Origin: JADJOM01 sp044229245
GTDB taxonomy: Bacteria; Gemmatimonadota; Gemmatimonadetes; Gemmatimonadales; GWC2-71-9
Reading direction: 5' to 3'
Assembly: GCA_044229245.1 (NCBI GenBank)
Contig: JBGATI010000024.1
Span: forward strand, 1-64,000
Length of the DNA stretch: 64,000 nt
The position numbers and the translations under genes were made by a program. A model generated the notes under the pieces. That model was not told where the DNA came from and did no database searches. It saw only the letters and a program-made list of their open reading frames with translations. Shown piece after piece: positions 1-6,930 of this stretch. The number at the start of each line of letters is the position of its first letter. Within the stretch, counting starts at the first letter, position 1.

Positions 1-1
1 C

Positions 2-985
2 ATCGCTGTGATCCGGATCGAGCGGAGCGGCCTCCCCACCGTGACCGTGGGCCACAGCAACGACCTGATGATCGGCGAGTGGGTGGTGGCGTTAGGCAAC
101 CCGTTCGCCTACCTGCTGGGCAACGCCGAGCCGACGGTGACGGCGGGCGTGGTCAGCGCGGTGCACCGCAACATCCTGTCGGGGCGGGACCAGTCGGGGC
201 TCTACCTCGACATGATCCAGACCGACGCGGCGATCAACCCGGGCAACTCCGGTGGCCCGCTGGCCAGCGCGACCGGCGAGGTGATCGGGGTCAACAGCTC
301 GATCCTGACCCAGAGCGGCGGCTCGGTGGGCCTGGGCTTCGCGATCCCGATCGAGCGGGCGCTCCGGGTGGCGGACGATATCCTGCGGAGCGCGTCGGTG
401 CGCCGGGCCTGGGTCGGCTTCGACGTGGCCGGCGCGGAGAGCCTCCGGGACTGGAAGACCCAGGGCGGCGTCCTGGTGACGAACGTCGTGGTGGACGGCC
501 CCGGCGAGCGGGCGGGCCTCCGCCGGGGCGACGTGCTGACCCGGGCGAACGACCGCGCCCTGCGGAACTACCTGGACTGGGAGGCGGTGAAGCTGGACCT
601 CCGGGTCAAGGACGCGATCCGCCTGACGGTGCGCCGGGACGGGCGGGAGCGCCCGCTGACGCTCACCAGCGGCGACCTCCCCACCACCACCTCGGAGAAG
701 GTCACCGTCCTCAAGGACCTGCAGCTGGTGACCCTCACCGAACAGATCCGGGCCGAACGCAACGTGCAGTCGGACCGGGGGGCGCTGATCTTCCGGGTGT
801 CCCGGGAGCTGTCGCAGGCCACCGGCCTGGCGGAGGGGGACGTGATCGTGGGGATGAACCGGAAACGGATCAGCAGCGCCGACGACGTGCGGGAGGTCAT
901 CGAGGCACTCCGTCCCAGCCAGCCGCTCCGGGTCTTCCTCGAGCGGAACGGCTCGATCGTGTACACCGACCTCGAGTTCCGATGA
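2..985 (+). CDS. HtrA/DegP-type serine protease with two PDZ domains, 5' partial
   Basis: The frame runs in from the window edge, so the first half of the protease domain with the His and Asp of the triad is outside. The visible part ends the trypsin-like barrel with the serine-nucleophile motif GNSGGP near residue 80. Two PDZ domains follow (roughly residues 130-215 and 235-325). HtrA proteases degrade misfolded envelope proteins, and PDZ domains bind exposed C-termini. Its TGA overlaps the ATG of purB (ATGA), so the two are probably co-transcribed, although the functions are unrelated. The family call is firm from the Ser motif and the PDZ layout; the exact HtrA subtype cannot be judged. 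Confidence 0.9.
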   Translation: MAVIRIERSGLPTVTVGHSNDLMIGEWVVALGNPFAYLLGNAEPTVTAGVVSAVHRNILSGRDQSGLYLDMIQTDAAINPGNSGGPLASATGEVIGVNSSILTQSGGSVGLGFAIPIERALRVADDILRSASVRRAWVGFDVAGAESLRDWKTQGGVLVTNVVVDGPGERAGLRRGDVLTRANDRALRNYLDWEAVKLDLRVKDAIRLTVRRDGRERPLTLTSGDLPTTTSEKVTVLKDLQLVTLTEQIRAERNVQSDRGALIFRVSRELSQATGLAEGDVIVGMNRKRISSADDVREVIEALRPSQPLRVFLERNGSIVYTDLEFR

Positions 986-2421
986 GCGACGACCGCTGGA
1001 GTTCCCCGCTGGGCCGCCGCTACGCCTCGCCGGCGATGCAGCGCCTCTGGGGTGAGCCCCATCGCATCGGCCTCTGGCGCCGGGTGTGGCTGGCGCTGGC
1101 CGAGTCGGAGCGGGAGCTGGGACTGGAGATCCCGGAGGCGGCGCTGGCGGAGATGCGGGCCCACCTGGACGACGCCGACCTCGCGGCGGCCGCGGCCTAC
1201 GAGAAGCGCTTCCGGCACGACGTGATGGCCCACGTGCACCAGTTCGGCGACCAGGCCCCGGCGGCGCGCGGCTTCCTGCACCTCGGCGCCACCAGCGCCT
1301 TCGTCACCGACAACGCCGACGTGCTGGTGATCCGCGAGGGGCTCCGCCTGGTGCTGGGCCGCCTGCTCGCGGTGCTGGGCGCGCTGGAGCAGTTCGCGGA
1401 GACCCACGCCGCGCTGCCCTGCCTGGCCTACACCCACTTCCAGCCGGCGCAGCTGACCACGGTCGGCAAGCGCGCGACGTTGTGGATGCAGGACTTCGCG
1501 CTGGACGTGGAGGAGATCGTTCACCGGCTGGAGACGCTCCGGCTCCGCGGCTGCAAGGGCACCACCGGCACCCAGGCCAGCTTCCTGGAGCTGTTCAAGG
1601 GCGACGACCGGAAGGTGCGGGAGCTGGAGCGGCGCATCGCGGAGAAGCTGGGGGTGCCGCGGGTCTACCCGGTCACCGGCCAGACCTACAGCAGGAAGGG
1701 CGACAGCACGGTGCTGGACGCGCTCTCCGGCGTGGCGCAGTCGGCCTCCAAGATGGCCACCGACCTCCGGCTGCTGCAGCACGAAGGGGAGCTGCTGGAG
1801 CCGTTCGAGAGCGAGCAGATCGGCTCCAGCGCCATGGCCTACAAGCGGAACCCGATGCGGGCGGAGCGGATCTGCGGCCTGGCCCGGTTCGTGATGAGCC
1901 TGCAGGCCAACACCGCCCAGACCGCGGCGACCCAGTGGCTGGAGCGGACGTTAGACGACTCCGCCAACCGCCGACTGACCCTGCCCGAGGCCTTCCTGGC
2001 CACCGACGCGATCCTGCTGCTGGCGCAGAACATCAGCGCCGGCCTCGAGGTCCGGGAGCCGGTGGTCCGGCGGCACGTGGACCAGCAGATGCCCTTCATG
2101 GCCACCGAGCGGTGGCTGATGCTCGGCGTGGAATCGGGGGGCGACCGGCAGGAGCTGCACGAGGTCATCCGGCAGAACAGCCTGGCCACCGCCGAGGCGG
2201 TCAGCCGCGGGGAGCCGAACCGGCTGCTGGAACGGCTCGCGGCGGACCACACCTTCAAGAAGGTGGACACCGGCCGGCTGCAGGCGGAGCTGGACCCGGC
2301 GCGTTATACCGGCCGCTCCGCGGCGCAGGTGGCGGAATTCCGCGCCGAGTACCTGGCGCCGCTCGTGGCGCGAGCAACGCCGCTGGCCGCGGACGTCGGG
2401 GCGGCGGAGATCAGAGTATGA
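982..2421 (+). CDS. purB: Adenylosuccinate lyase
   Basis: Acts twice in purine synthesis: it splits SAICAR to AICAR and adenylosuccinate to AMP, releasing fumarate each time. The 479-residue product has the fumarase/aspartase-superfamily signature around GSSAMAYKRNP (about residue 280) and the upstream motifs TSAFVTDN and THFQPAQ. The length and the AMAYKRNP form resemble the longer, eukaryote-like PurB branch more than the E. coli-like one. The start is the ATG overlapping the HtrA stop; the same frame stays open far upstream, but that extension is only the shadow of the protease gene. First purine gene of the cluster, with purC 141 bases downstream. Confidence 0.96.
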   Translation: MSDDRWSSPLGRRYASPAMQRLWGEPHRIGLWRRVWLALAESERELGLEIPEAALAEMRAHLDDADLAAAAAYEKRFRHDVMAHVHQFGDQAPAARGFLHLGATSAFVTDNADVLVIREGLRLVLGRLLAVLGALEQFAETHAALPCLAYTHFQPAQLTTVGKRATLWMQDFALDVEEIVHRLETLRLRGCKGTTGTQASFLELFKGDDRKVRELERRIAEKLGVPRVYPVTGQTYSRKGDSTVLDALSGVAQSASKMATDLRLLQHEGELLEPFESEQIGSSAMAYKRNPMRAERICGLARFVMSLQANTAQTAATQWLERTLDDSANRRLTLPEAFLATDAILLLAQNISAGLEVREPVVRRHVDQQMPFMATERWLMLGVESGGDRQELHEVIRQNSLATAEAVSRGEPNRLLERLAADHTFKKVDTGRLQAELDPARYTGRSAAQVAEFRAEYLAPLVARATPLAADVGAAEIRV

Positions 2422-2490
2422 CGCGGCGCCTCGTGATCTGGTGACCCCTGCCGGCTCATCGCCCCGCGCGCCAGAGGCGGGGATGAGGCC

Positions 2491-2530
2491 GAGGCGACGA
2501 GGCGACGAGTCGACGAGGCGTCGAACGAAC
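2491..2530. repeat. Octamer tandem array, unit GAGGCGAC
   Basis: Five units of 8 bp lie in the purB-purC gap: two exact GAGGCGAC copies, then GAGTCGAC, GAGGCGTC and a degenerate GAACGAAC. The remaining gap sequence (2422-2490, 2531-2562) holds no gene that I can see. The reverse complement of this unit forms another array at 4990-5021. Confidence 0.75.
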
Positions 2531-2562
2531 GACTACGAGGCGCCGCGGCGCCAAGGCGACGA

Positions 2563-3483
2563 ATGACGGTACTGACGGAAAGCCGCCTTCCCCTCCCCCT
2601 GCTGCGCAAGGGGAAGGTCCGGGAGGTCTACGAGGCCGACGCCGAGCACCTGTTGCTGGTCGCCAGCGACCGGGTGAGCGCGTTCGACGTGGTCATGCGT
2701 GAGGCGATTCCGCGGAAGGGCGCGGTGCTGACCCAGATCTCGGCCTTCTGGTTCGAGAAGCTGGACCAGGCGGTGCCAAGCCACTTCGTGACGGCGCGCA
2801 CCGGCGAGATCCTGCGGCGGATGCCGCAGCTGGCCGCGCACCGGGACCAGCTGGATGGCCGTGCGATGCTGGTGCGCCGCACCACGCCGGTGGCCTTCGA
2901 GTGCGTCGTTCGAGGGTATCTCGCCGGCTCGGCCTGGAAGGAATACCAGGAGAGCGGGACGCTGGCCGGCGAGCCGATGCCGGAGGGGCTGGCGGAGAGC
3001 AGCCGGCTCACCCCGCCGCTGTTCTCGCCCGCCACCAAGGCGGAGACCGGCCACGACATCAACGTCCCCTTCTCCGCCATGACCGCGGCGCTGGGCGAGC
3101 CGACGGCGGTGCGGCTCCGGGAGGCGAGCTTCGCGGTGTACCAGGCGGGGCGGGACCACGCCGAGACCCGCGGGATCATCATCGCCGACACCAAGTTCGA
3201 GTTCGGGTTCGACGCGCAGGGCACGCTGCGACTGATCGACGAGGTGCTGACGCCCGATTCCTCCCGCTTCTGGCCCGAGGATCACTACCAGCCGGGGCGG
3301 TCGCAGCCGAGCTTCGACAAGCAGCCGCTCCGGGACTACCTGGCCGGGCTCAAGAAGCAGGGGAAATGGAACGGCGAGGCGCCCCCCCCGACCCTGCCGC
3401 CGGAGGTGGTCGCGGCGACCAGCGCCCGCTACCTCGAGGCGTTCAAGCGGCTGACGGGGTACGACCTGCCGGGAGACGCCTGA
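2563..3483 (+). CDS. purC: SAICAR synthetase
   Basis: Joins aspartate to CAIR using ATP, the step just before the first PurB reaction, in the cytoplasm. The 306-residue protein opens with the family's N-terminal block (KGKVREVYEAD near residue 15, then ASDRVSAFD), contains VRGYLAGSAWKEY and ends with the DEVLTPDSSRFW region typical of PurC. The length fits the ~300-residue form. The start codon follows the purB-purC repeat array; I see no strong ribosome site before it. It shares a TGATG junction with psd. Confidence 0.96.
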   Translation: MTVLTESRLPLPLLRKGKVREVYEADAEHLLLVASDRVSAFDVVMREAIPRKGAVLTQISAFWFEKLDQAVPSHFVTARTGEILRRMPQLAAHRDQLDGRAMLVRRTTPVAFECVVRGYLAGSAWKEYQESGTLAGEPMPEGLAESSRLTPPLFSPATKAETGHDINVPFSAMTAALGEPTAVRLREASFAVYQAGRDHAETRGIIIADTKFEFGFDAQGTLRLIDEVLTPDSSRFWPEDHYQPGRSQPSFDKQPLRDYLAGLKKQGKWNGEAPPPTLPPEVVAATSARYLEAFKRLTGYDLPGDA

Positions 3484-4109
3484 TGCGGATCGCGCCGGAA
3501 GGGTGGCCCTTCATCGTCGGGTTCTGGGTGGTGGAGCTGCTGCTGGCGCTGTTCGCGCCGCTCTGGGCGGCGCTGGCCTGGTTGCCGTTCGCGATCTGGG
3601 TCATCGCCTTCTTCCGCGACCCGGTGCGGCACGGCCCGCGGGGCGACAACCTGGTGATCGCCCCGGCGGACGGCGTGGTGGTGAGCGTGGTGAACGTCGA
3701 CGAGCCCAGCTTCCTGGCGGAGCGCGCCACGCGCGTCTCCATCTTCATGAACGTGTTTAACGTCCACGTCAATCGCTACCCGATGAGCGGGACGGTGGCC
3801 TACCGGCACTACAACAAGGGCAGCTTCGGGCATGCCGGCACCGAGAAGGCCAGCCTGGAGAACGAGCAGAGCACGGTGGGGATGACCACCGACAAGGGGA
3901 AGCTGCTGCTGCGGCAGATCGCGGGGCTGGTGGCGCGGCGGATCATCACCGACCACCAGGTGGGCGACGTGGTGCACCAGGCCGAGCGGATGGGGCTCAT
4001 CCGGTTCGGCTCGCGCGTGGACATCTTCCTGCCGGTCTCGGCGAAGGTCCTGGTGCACCAGGGGGACAAGACGAAGGCGGGACAGACGGTGGTGGCCCAA
4101 TGGGACTGA
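3483..4109 (+). CDS. psd: Phosphatidylserine decarboxylase, short (archaeal-like) form
   Basis: Converts phosphatidylserine to phosphatidylethanolamine at the inner membrane. The 208-residue protein has two N-terminal membrane segments (about residues 10-45), the DNLVIAPADG and FMNVFNVHVNR blocks, and RFGSRVD near its end. Self-cleavage is expected between Gly176 and Ser177, the Ser becoming the pyruvoyl group. The length and the GS rather than LGST site fit the short Psd class. It overlaps the purC stop by one base and the pssA start by ten, so the pair makes PE from CDP-diacylglycerol in two steps. Confidence 0.93.
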   Translation: MRIAPEGWPFIVGFWVVELLLALFAPLWAALAWLPFAIWVIAFFRDPVRHGPRGDNLVIAPADGVVVSVVNVDEPSFLAERATRVSIFMNVFNVHVNRYPMSGTVAYRHYNKGSFGHAGTEKASLENEQSTVGMTTDKGKLLLRQIAGLVARRIITDHQVGDVVHQAERMGLIRFGSRVDIFLPVSAKVLVHQGDKTKAGQTVVAQWD

Positions 4110-4945
4110 TGCCTCCGCGCCGCGGCCTCCGGCCGGCGGACATGCGCCGGGTGGTGATCGTGATCCCCAGCGCCTTCACGCTGGGCAACATGTTCTTCGG
4201 GATCTGGGCGATCGTCTCCGCCTACCGCGGCAACTTCACCGCGGCGGCGTGGTACATCGTGATCGCCGGCGTGCTCGATATGCTGGACGGCCGGGTGGCG
4301 CGGCTCTCCGGCTCCGGCACCAAGTTCGGCGCCGAGCTCGACAGCCTGGTGGACTGCATCAGCTTCGGGGTGGCGCCGGCGCTGATCATGTTCTTCCTCG
4401 AGTTCCAGAACGGCGGCAAGTTCGGCTGGCTGATCTGCTACATGTACGTGGTGGCGGTGGCGGTGCGGCTGGCGCGGTACAACGTGCAGCACGGCACCGG
4501 GAAGCCGGGGTGGTTCTCCGGGATGCCGTCGCCGTCGGCGGGGATGATGCTGGCGGTCTACTATCCCTTCAGCCAGACGGTGTGGTACAAGGAGTCGCTG
4601 GCCTACCTCGACTTCCAGCGCGAGGGGCTGACGATCCTGATGGTGCTGCTGTCGCTGCTGATGGTCAGCACGGTCAAGTATCCCCGGTTCCCCTCGATCG
4701 GGTTCCGCTCGGCCCGGGGGATCTTCGGGCTGGTGGTGCACCTGATCATCCTGCTGGGCAGCCTGCTCTACCCCGCGCACTTTCTCTTTCCCCTCGGCGT
4801 CGCCTACCTGACCTTCGGGGTGGTGCGGCACGCGGTGATCGGGTTGCTGGAGCGGCCGGAGGCCCCGCTCGAGGTGGTGGAGGGAGATGGCGGCGATGGC
4901 GGCGACGGCGGGGGCGAGGTGCGGATGGGGCCGAGGCGGGGGTGA
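4100..4945 (+). CDS. pssA: CDP-diacylglycerol-serine O-phosphatidyltransferase
   Basis: Makes phosphatidylserine from CDP-diacylglycerol and serine in the inner membrane, supplying the substrate of the upstream psd product. The CDP-alcohol phosphotransferase motif is complete: D63-G64, A67-R68, G77, D81 and D85. About eight hydrophobic segments fill the rest, followed by a hydrophilic Gly/Asp-rich tail that looks poorly conserved. It overlaps psd by ten bases, so coupled translation is likely. The pair is placed oddly among purine genes; co-expression is my inference. Confidence 0.94.
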   Translation: MGLMPPRRGLRPADMRRVVIVIPSAFTLGNMFFGIWAIVSAYRGNFTAAAWYIVIAGVLDMLDGRVARLSGSGTKFGAELDSLVDCISFGVAPALIMFFLEFQNGGKFGWLICYMYVVAVAVRLARYNVQHGTGKPGWFSGMPSPSAGMMLAVYYPFSQTVWYKESLAYLDFQREGLTILMVLLSLLMVSTVKYPRFPSIGFRSARGIFGLVVHLIILLGSLLYPAHFLFPLGVAYLTFGVVRHAVIGLLERPEAPLEVVEGDGGDGGDGGGEVRMGPRRG

Positions 4946-4989
4946 CCACCGGGTGCTCCGCGCGCGAAGCGCCGGAGATCCCCCGGCGG

Positions 4990-5021
4990 GTCGCCTCGTC
5001 GCCGGGTCGCCTAGTCGCCTC
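4990..5021. repeat. Octamer tandem array, unit GTCGCCTC
   Basis: Four 8-bp units: GTCGCCTC, GTCGCCGG, GTCGCCTA, GTCGCCTC. The unit is the exact reverse complement of GAGGCGAC, the unit repeated at 2491-2530. The two arrays therefore face each other across purC, psd and pssA. Confidence 0.75.
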
Positions 5022-5048
5022 GGCGCATCGATGACTGGTTAGGGGGCA

Positions 5049-5054
5049 TAGGTT
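5049..5054 (+). promoter_or_regulatory. Possible -10 box (TAGGTT) for purS
   Basis: TAGGTT lies 24 bases before the purS start and matches the -10 hexamer proposed for cspA and for the gene at 29037. No good -35 hexamer is visible at the expected spacing, so this is tentative. A purine-rich CCGGAGA ribosome site lies between it and the ATG. Confidence 0.35.
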
Positions 5055-5078
5055 GGGGAACAACCGGAGACACAACGG

Positions 5079-5330
5079 ATGACGAACTATCGGGTGCACG
5101 TGCGGATCGTGCCGCGGGCGGGATTGCTGGACCCGCAGGGCCAGGCGGTGGAGCATGCCTTGAGCGCCCTGGGCTTCAGCGGCGCGAGCGGCGTCCGGGT
5201 GGGCAAGGCGATCGAGCTGTCTATCAGCGCCGGCAGCGCGGAGGACGCCAGGGTGCGGGCCCGGGCCATGTGCGACAAGCTGCTGGCCAACCCGGTCACC
5301 GAAGACTACCTCGTCGAGGTGGAGGCCTGA
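5079..5330 (+). CDS. purS: Phosphoribosylformylglycinamidine synthase subunit PurS
   Basis: Small structural subunit that bridges PurL and PurQ in the three-part FGAM synthase, which converts FGAR to FGAM using glutamine. The 83-residue length and the fold-defining ends (YRVHVRIVPRAGLLDPQG at the start, DKLLANPVTEDYLVEVE at the end) are typical of PurS. Its TGA overlaps the purQ ATG. It begins a second purine sub-operon (purS-purQ-...-purL-purF) after the repeat-bearing gap. Confidence 0.95.
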   Translation: MTNYRVHVRIVPRAGLLDPQGQAVEHALSALGFSGASGVRVGKAIELSISAGSAEDARVRARAMCDKLLANPVTEDYLVEVEA

Positions 5331-6034
5331 TGAAGCGCGTCGCGGTCATCCGCTTTCCCGGCAGCAACTGCGAGCGGGAAACGCTGCGTTCGGCCCAGGC
5401 CGCCGGCGCCGACGCCTATTACGTCTGGCACCGCGACAGCGACCTCAAGCGGGCCGACGCGGTGCTGCTGCCGGGGGGCTTCAGCTACGGCGACTACCTC
5501 CGGAGCGGCGCCATCGCGCGGTTCAGCCCGATCATGGCGGAGGTGCAGCGCTTCGCGGCGGCTGGTGGGCCGGTGCTGGGCATCTGCAACGGCTTCCAGA
5601 TCCTCTGCGAGGCGGGGCTGCTGCCGGGCGCGCTGATGCGGAACGGGCGCCTGACGTTCCTCTCCCGGCCGGTGGGGCTCAGGGTGGAGCAGACCGACAC
5701 CGCCTTCACCAATCGCTACCAGAAGGGCCAACTGGTACGGATGCCGGTGGGACATGGCGAGGGGCGGTTCGCCGCCAATGCCGACACCGTCAAGCGGCTG
5801 GAGGCGGAGGGCCGGGTGGTGGTGCGGTACGTGGAGCTGGATGGCCGACCGCTAACGGAGATGCTGAACGGGTCGCTCAACGACATCGCCGGGGTGACCA
5901 ACGCGGAAGGGAACGTGGTGGGGCTGATGCCGCATCCCGACCGCTGTGCCGATCCGGCGCTGGGGAACACCGACGGTGCGGGCTTCTTCTCGTCGATGCT
6001 GAGCTGGGCCCCCAGCGCGGGGGTGGTGCGATGA
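5330..6034 (+). CDS. purQ: Phosphoribosylformylglycinamidine synthase subunit PurQ (glutaminase)
   Basis: Class I glutamine amidotransferase subunit that supplies ammonia to PurL. The 234-residue protein starts MKRVAVIRFPGSNCE, has the nucleophile elbow GICNGFQ with Cys86, and near the end MPHPDR, carrying the catalytic His. The usual family motif is MPHPER, so Asp replaces Glu here, a small variation worth noting. The start is the ATG overlapping the purS stop; an upstream in-frame extension is only the purS shadow. Four-base overlap with the next gene. Confidence 0.96.
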   Translation: MKRVAVIRFPGSNCERETLRSAQAAGADAYYVWHRDSDLKRADAVLLPGGFSYGDYLRSGAIARFSPIMAEVQRFAAAGGPVLGICNGFQILCEAGLLPGALMRNGRLTFLSRPVGLRVEQTDTAFTNRYQKGQLVRMPVGHGEGRFAANADTVKRLEAEGRVVVRYVELDGRPLTEMLNGSLNDIAGVTNAEGNVVGLMPHPDRCADPALGNTDGAGFFSSMLSWAPSAGVVR

Positions 6035-6408
6035 GGACGATCGGCGGCAGGCGGCAGGCGTCAGGGTGGTGGGCGCTGCTCCTTGCCGCTGGCCTGGGGA
6101 TGGGCCCAACGACGGCCTCACTCTCGGCCCAGGAGATCAAGGTCATCAAGCCCGGAATGACCGAGGCCGAGGTCCGCGCGGCGTGGGGCGAGCCGATGAC
6201 GGTGCGAAAGGCCGGGACCCGGAGCTACCTCTATTACCGGAACGACTGCCTCAAGCGCTGCGGCACCTACGATATCGTCTTCCTCGAAGGGGGACAGGTG
6301 GTGGATGCGGTGGTGCGGGACCGGGGGCGGAAGTACGACGGCGTGGCGAGTTCGCCGCTGGACCGGAAACCCGAGCCGACCGCCATCAGCCCTCAGCCGT
6401 CGCAATGA
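6031..6408 (+). CDS. Secreted SmpA/OmlA-like small protein
   Basis: A 125-residue protein with a signal peptide (hydrophobic ALLLAAGLGMG region, likely cut after SLSAQ near residue 34). The mature part has the pattern IKPGMTEAEVRAAWGEP near residue 38, characteristic of SmpA/OmlA-like (BamE-fold) proteins. There is a Cys pair in NDCLKRCGTYD. No lipobox Cys is present, so it is probably periplasmic. It overlaps purQ by four bases, and its signal-peptide codons contain part of a heptamer repeat. Function unknown; the fold assignment is by motif only. Confidence 0.75.
   Translation: MRTIGGRRQASGWWALLLAAGLGMGPTTASLSAQEIKVIKPGMTEAEVRAAWGEPMTVRKAGTRSYLYYRNDCLKRCGTYDIVFLEGGQVVDAVVRDRGRKYDGVASSPLDRKPEPTAISPQPSQ
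6043..6065. repeat. Heptamer array inside the signal-peptide coding region
   Basis: On the minus strand this reads CCTGACG-CCTGCCG-CCTGCCG-CC, a 7-bp periodic sequence. It encodes residues 5-12 of the SmpA-like protein. The same heptamer family appears on the + strand just after the gene (6423-6457). Confidence 0.6.
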
Positions 6409-6422
6409 GATCGGCGATCACC

Positions 6423-6457
6423 GCCTGACGCCTGACGCCTGACGCCTGACACCTGAC
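6423..6457. repeat. Heptamer tandem array, unit GCCTGAC
   Basis: Four perfect GCCTGAC units are followed by one ACCTGAC, 35 bp in all, directly after the SmpA-like gene and before the zinc-ribbon gene. Each unit contains TGA, so no frame without a stop can cross it easily. It is opposed in orientation to 6043-6065. Confidence 0.85.
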
Positions 6458-6485
6458 ACGAACCTACACCTTCACTTAGAGCCCG

Positions 6486-6809
6486 ATGACCACCGAATCG
6501 AAGCCCAGCCGGAACGAAGAGGAATATTTCAAGAAGGTCGAGGCCGAGCGCCTGGAGCGGAAGAAGCAGGAACAGGCCCGGTTGTCGCAGGACGCCGAGC
6601 GGAAGAGCCACTACATGCGCTGCCCCAAGTGCGGCGGCCACCTGGTGACCGAGGAGTTCCAGCGGGTGCAGGTGGATCGCTGCCCCGACTGTCACGGCCT
6701 CTGGCTCGATGCCGGTGAGCTCGACCTGGTGATGCAGCACGAGGACAAGGGGATGTTCACCCGGGCGCTGGGCGACTTCATGGGGAGTCTCAAAGGGAAG
6801 CGGAAATAG
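6486..6809 (+). CDS. TFIIB-type zinc-ribbon protein
   Basis: A 107-residue cytoplasmic protein. Residues 1-40 are highly charged and probably helical (KKVEAERLERKKQEQAR). A zinc ribbon follows, with MRCPKCGGHL and DRCPDCHGLW giving two CxxC knuckles, then LDAGELD, the usual tail of the zf-TFIIB family in bacteria. These proteins probably bind one zinc ion; their role is unknown. It lies between the heptamer arrays, with purL following about 120 bases downstream. Confidence 0.85.
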   Translation: MTTESKPSRNEEEYFKKVEAERLERKKQEQARLSQDAERKSHYMRCPKCGGHLVTEEFQRVQVDRCPDCHGLWLDAGELDLVMQHEDKGMFTRALGDFMGSLKGKRK

Positions 6810-6810
6810 C

Positions 6811-6888
6811 GTTCAGCGTTCAGCGTGCAGCGCGCAGGAGCTCATCGCTCCATCCGCAATGCTGACCGCTGAATGCCGATTGCTGAAT
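6811..6888. repeat. Opposed heptamer arrays (GTTCAGC / GCTGAAT) before purL
   Basis: At 6811-6838 the units are GTTCAGC, GTTCAGC, GTGCAGC, GCGCAGG. At 6861-6888 they are GCTGACC, GCTGAAT, GCCGATT, GCTGAAT, close to the reverse complement. Both keep a strict 7-bp period. The two arms could fold into an imperfect hairpin in the purL leader. Confidence 0.7.
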
Positions 6889-6930
6889 GCCGTCCACTCA
6901 ACTCGACGATCCACCGGAGTCCGCGCCGAC

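Noticed and set aside
79..981. The purB frame open 300 codons upstream of its ATG
   Set aside because: This stretch overlaps the HtrA gene in another frame and gives low-complexity Gly/Arg/Pro sequence. PurB homology begins at 982.
568..1782. Long minus-strand open frame opposite the HtrA end and purB
   Set aside because: It is opposite two firmly identified genes, is rich in Arg/Gly/Pro and shows no family motif. High GC makes long antisense frames common.
6423..6457. Heptamer array considered as a CRISPR array
   Set aside because: Units are only 7 bp with no spacers and no cas genes are in the window.
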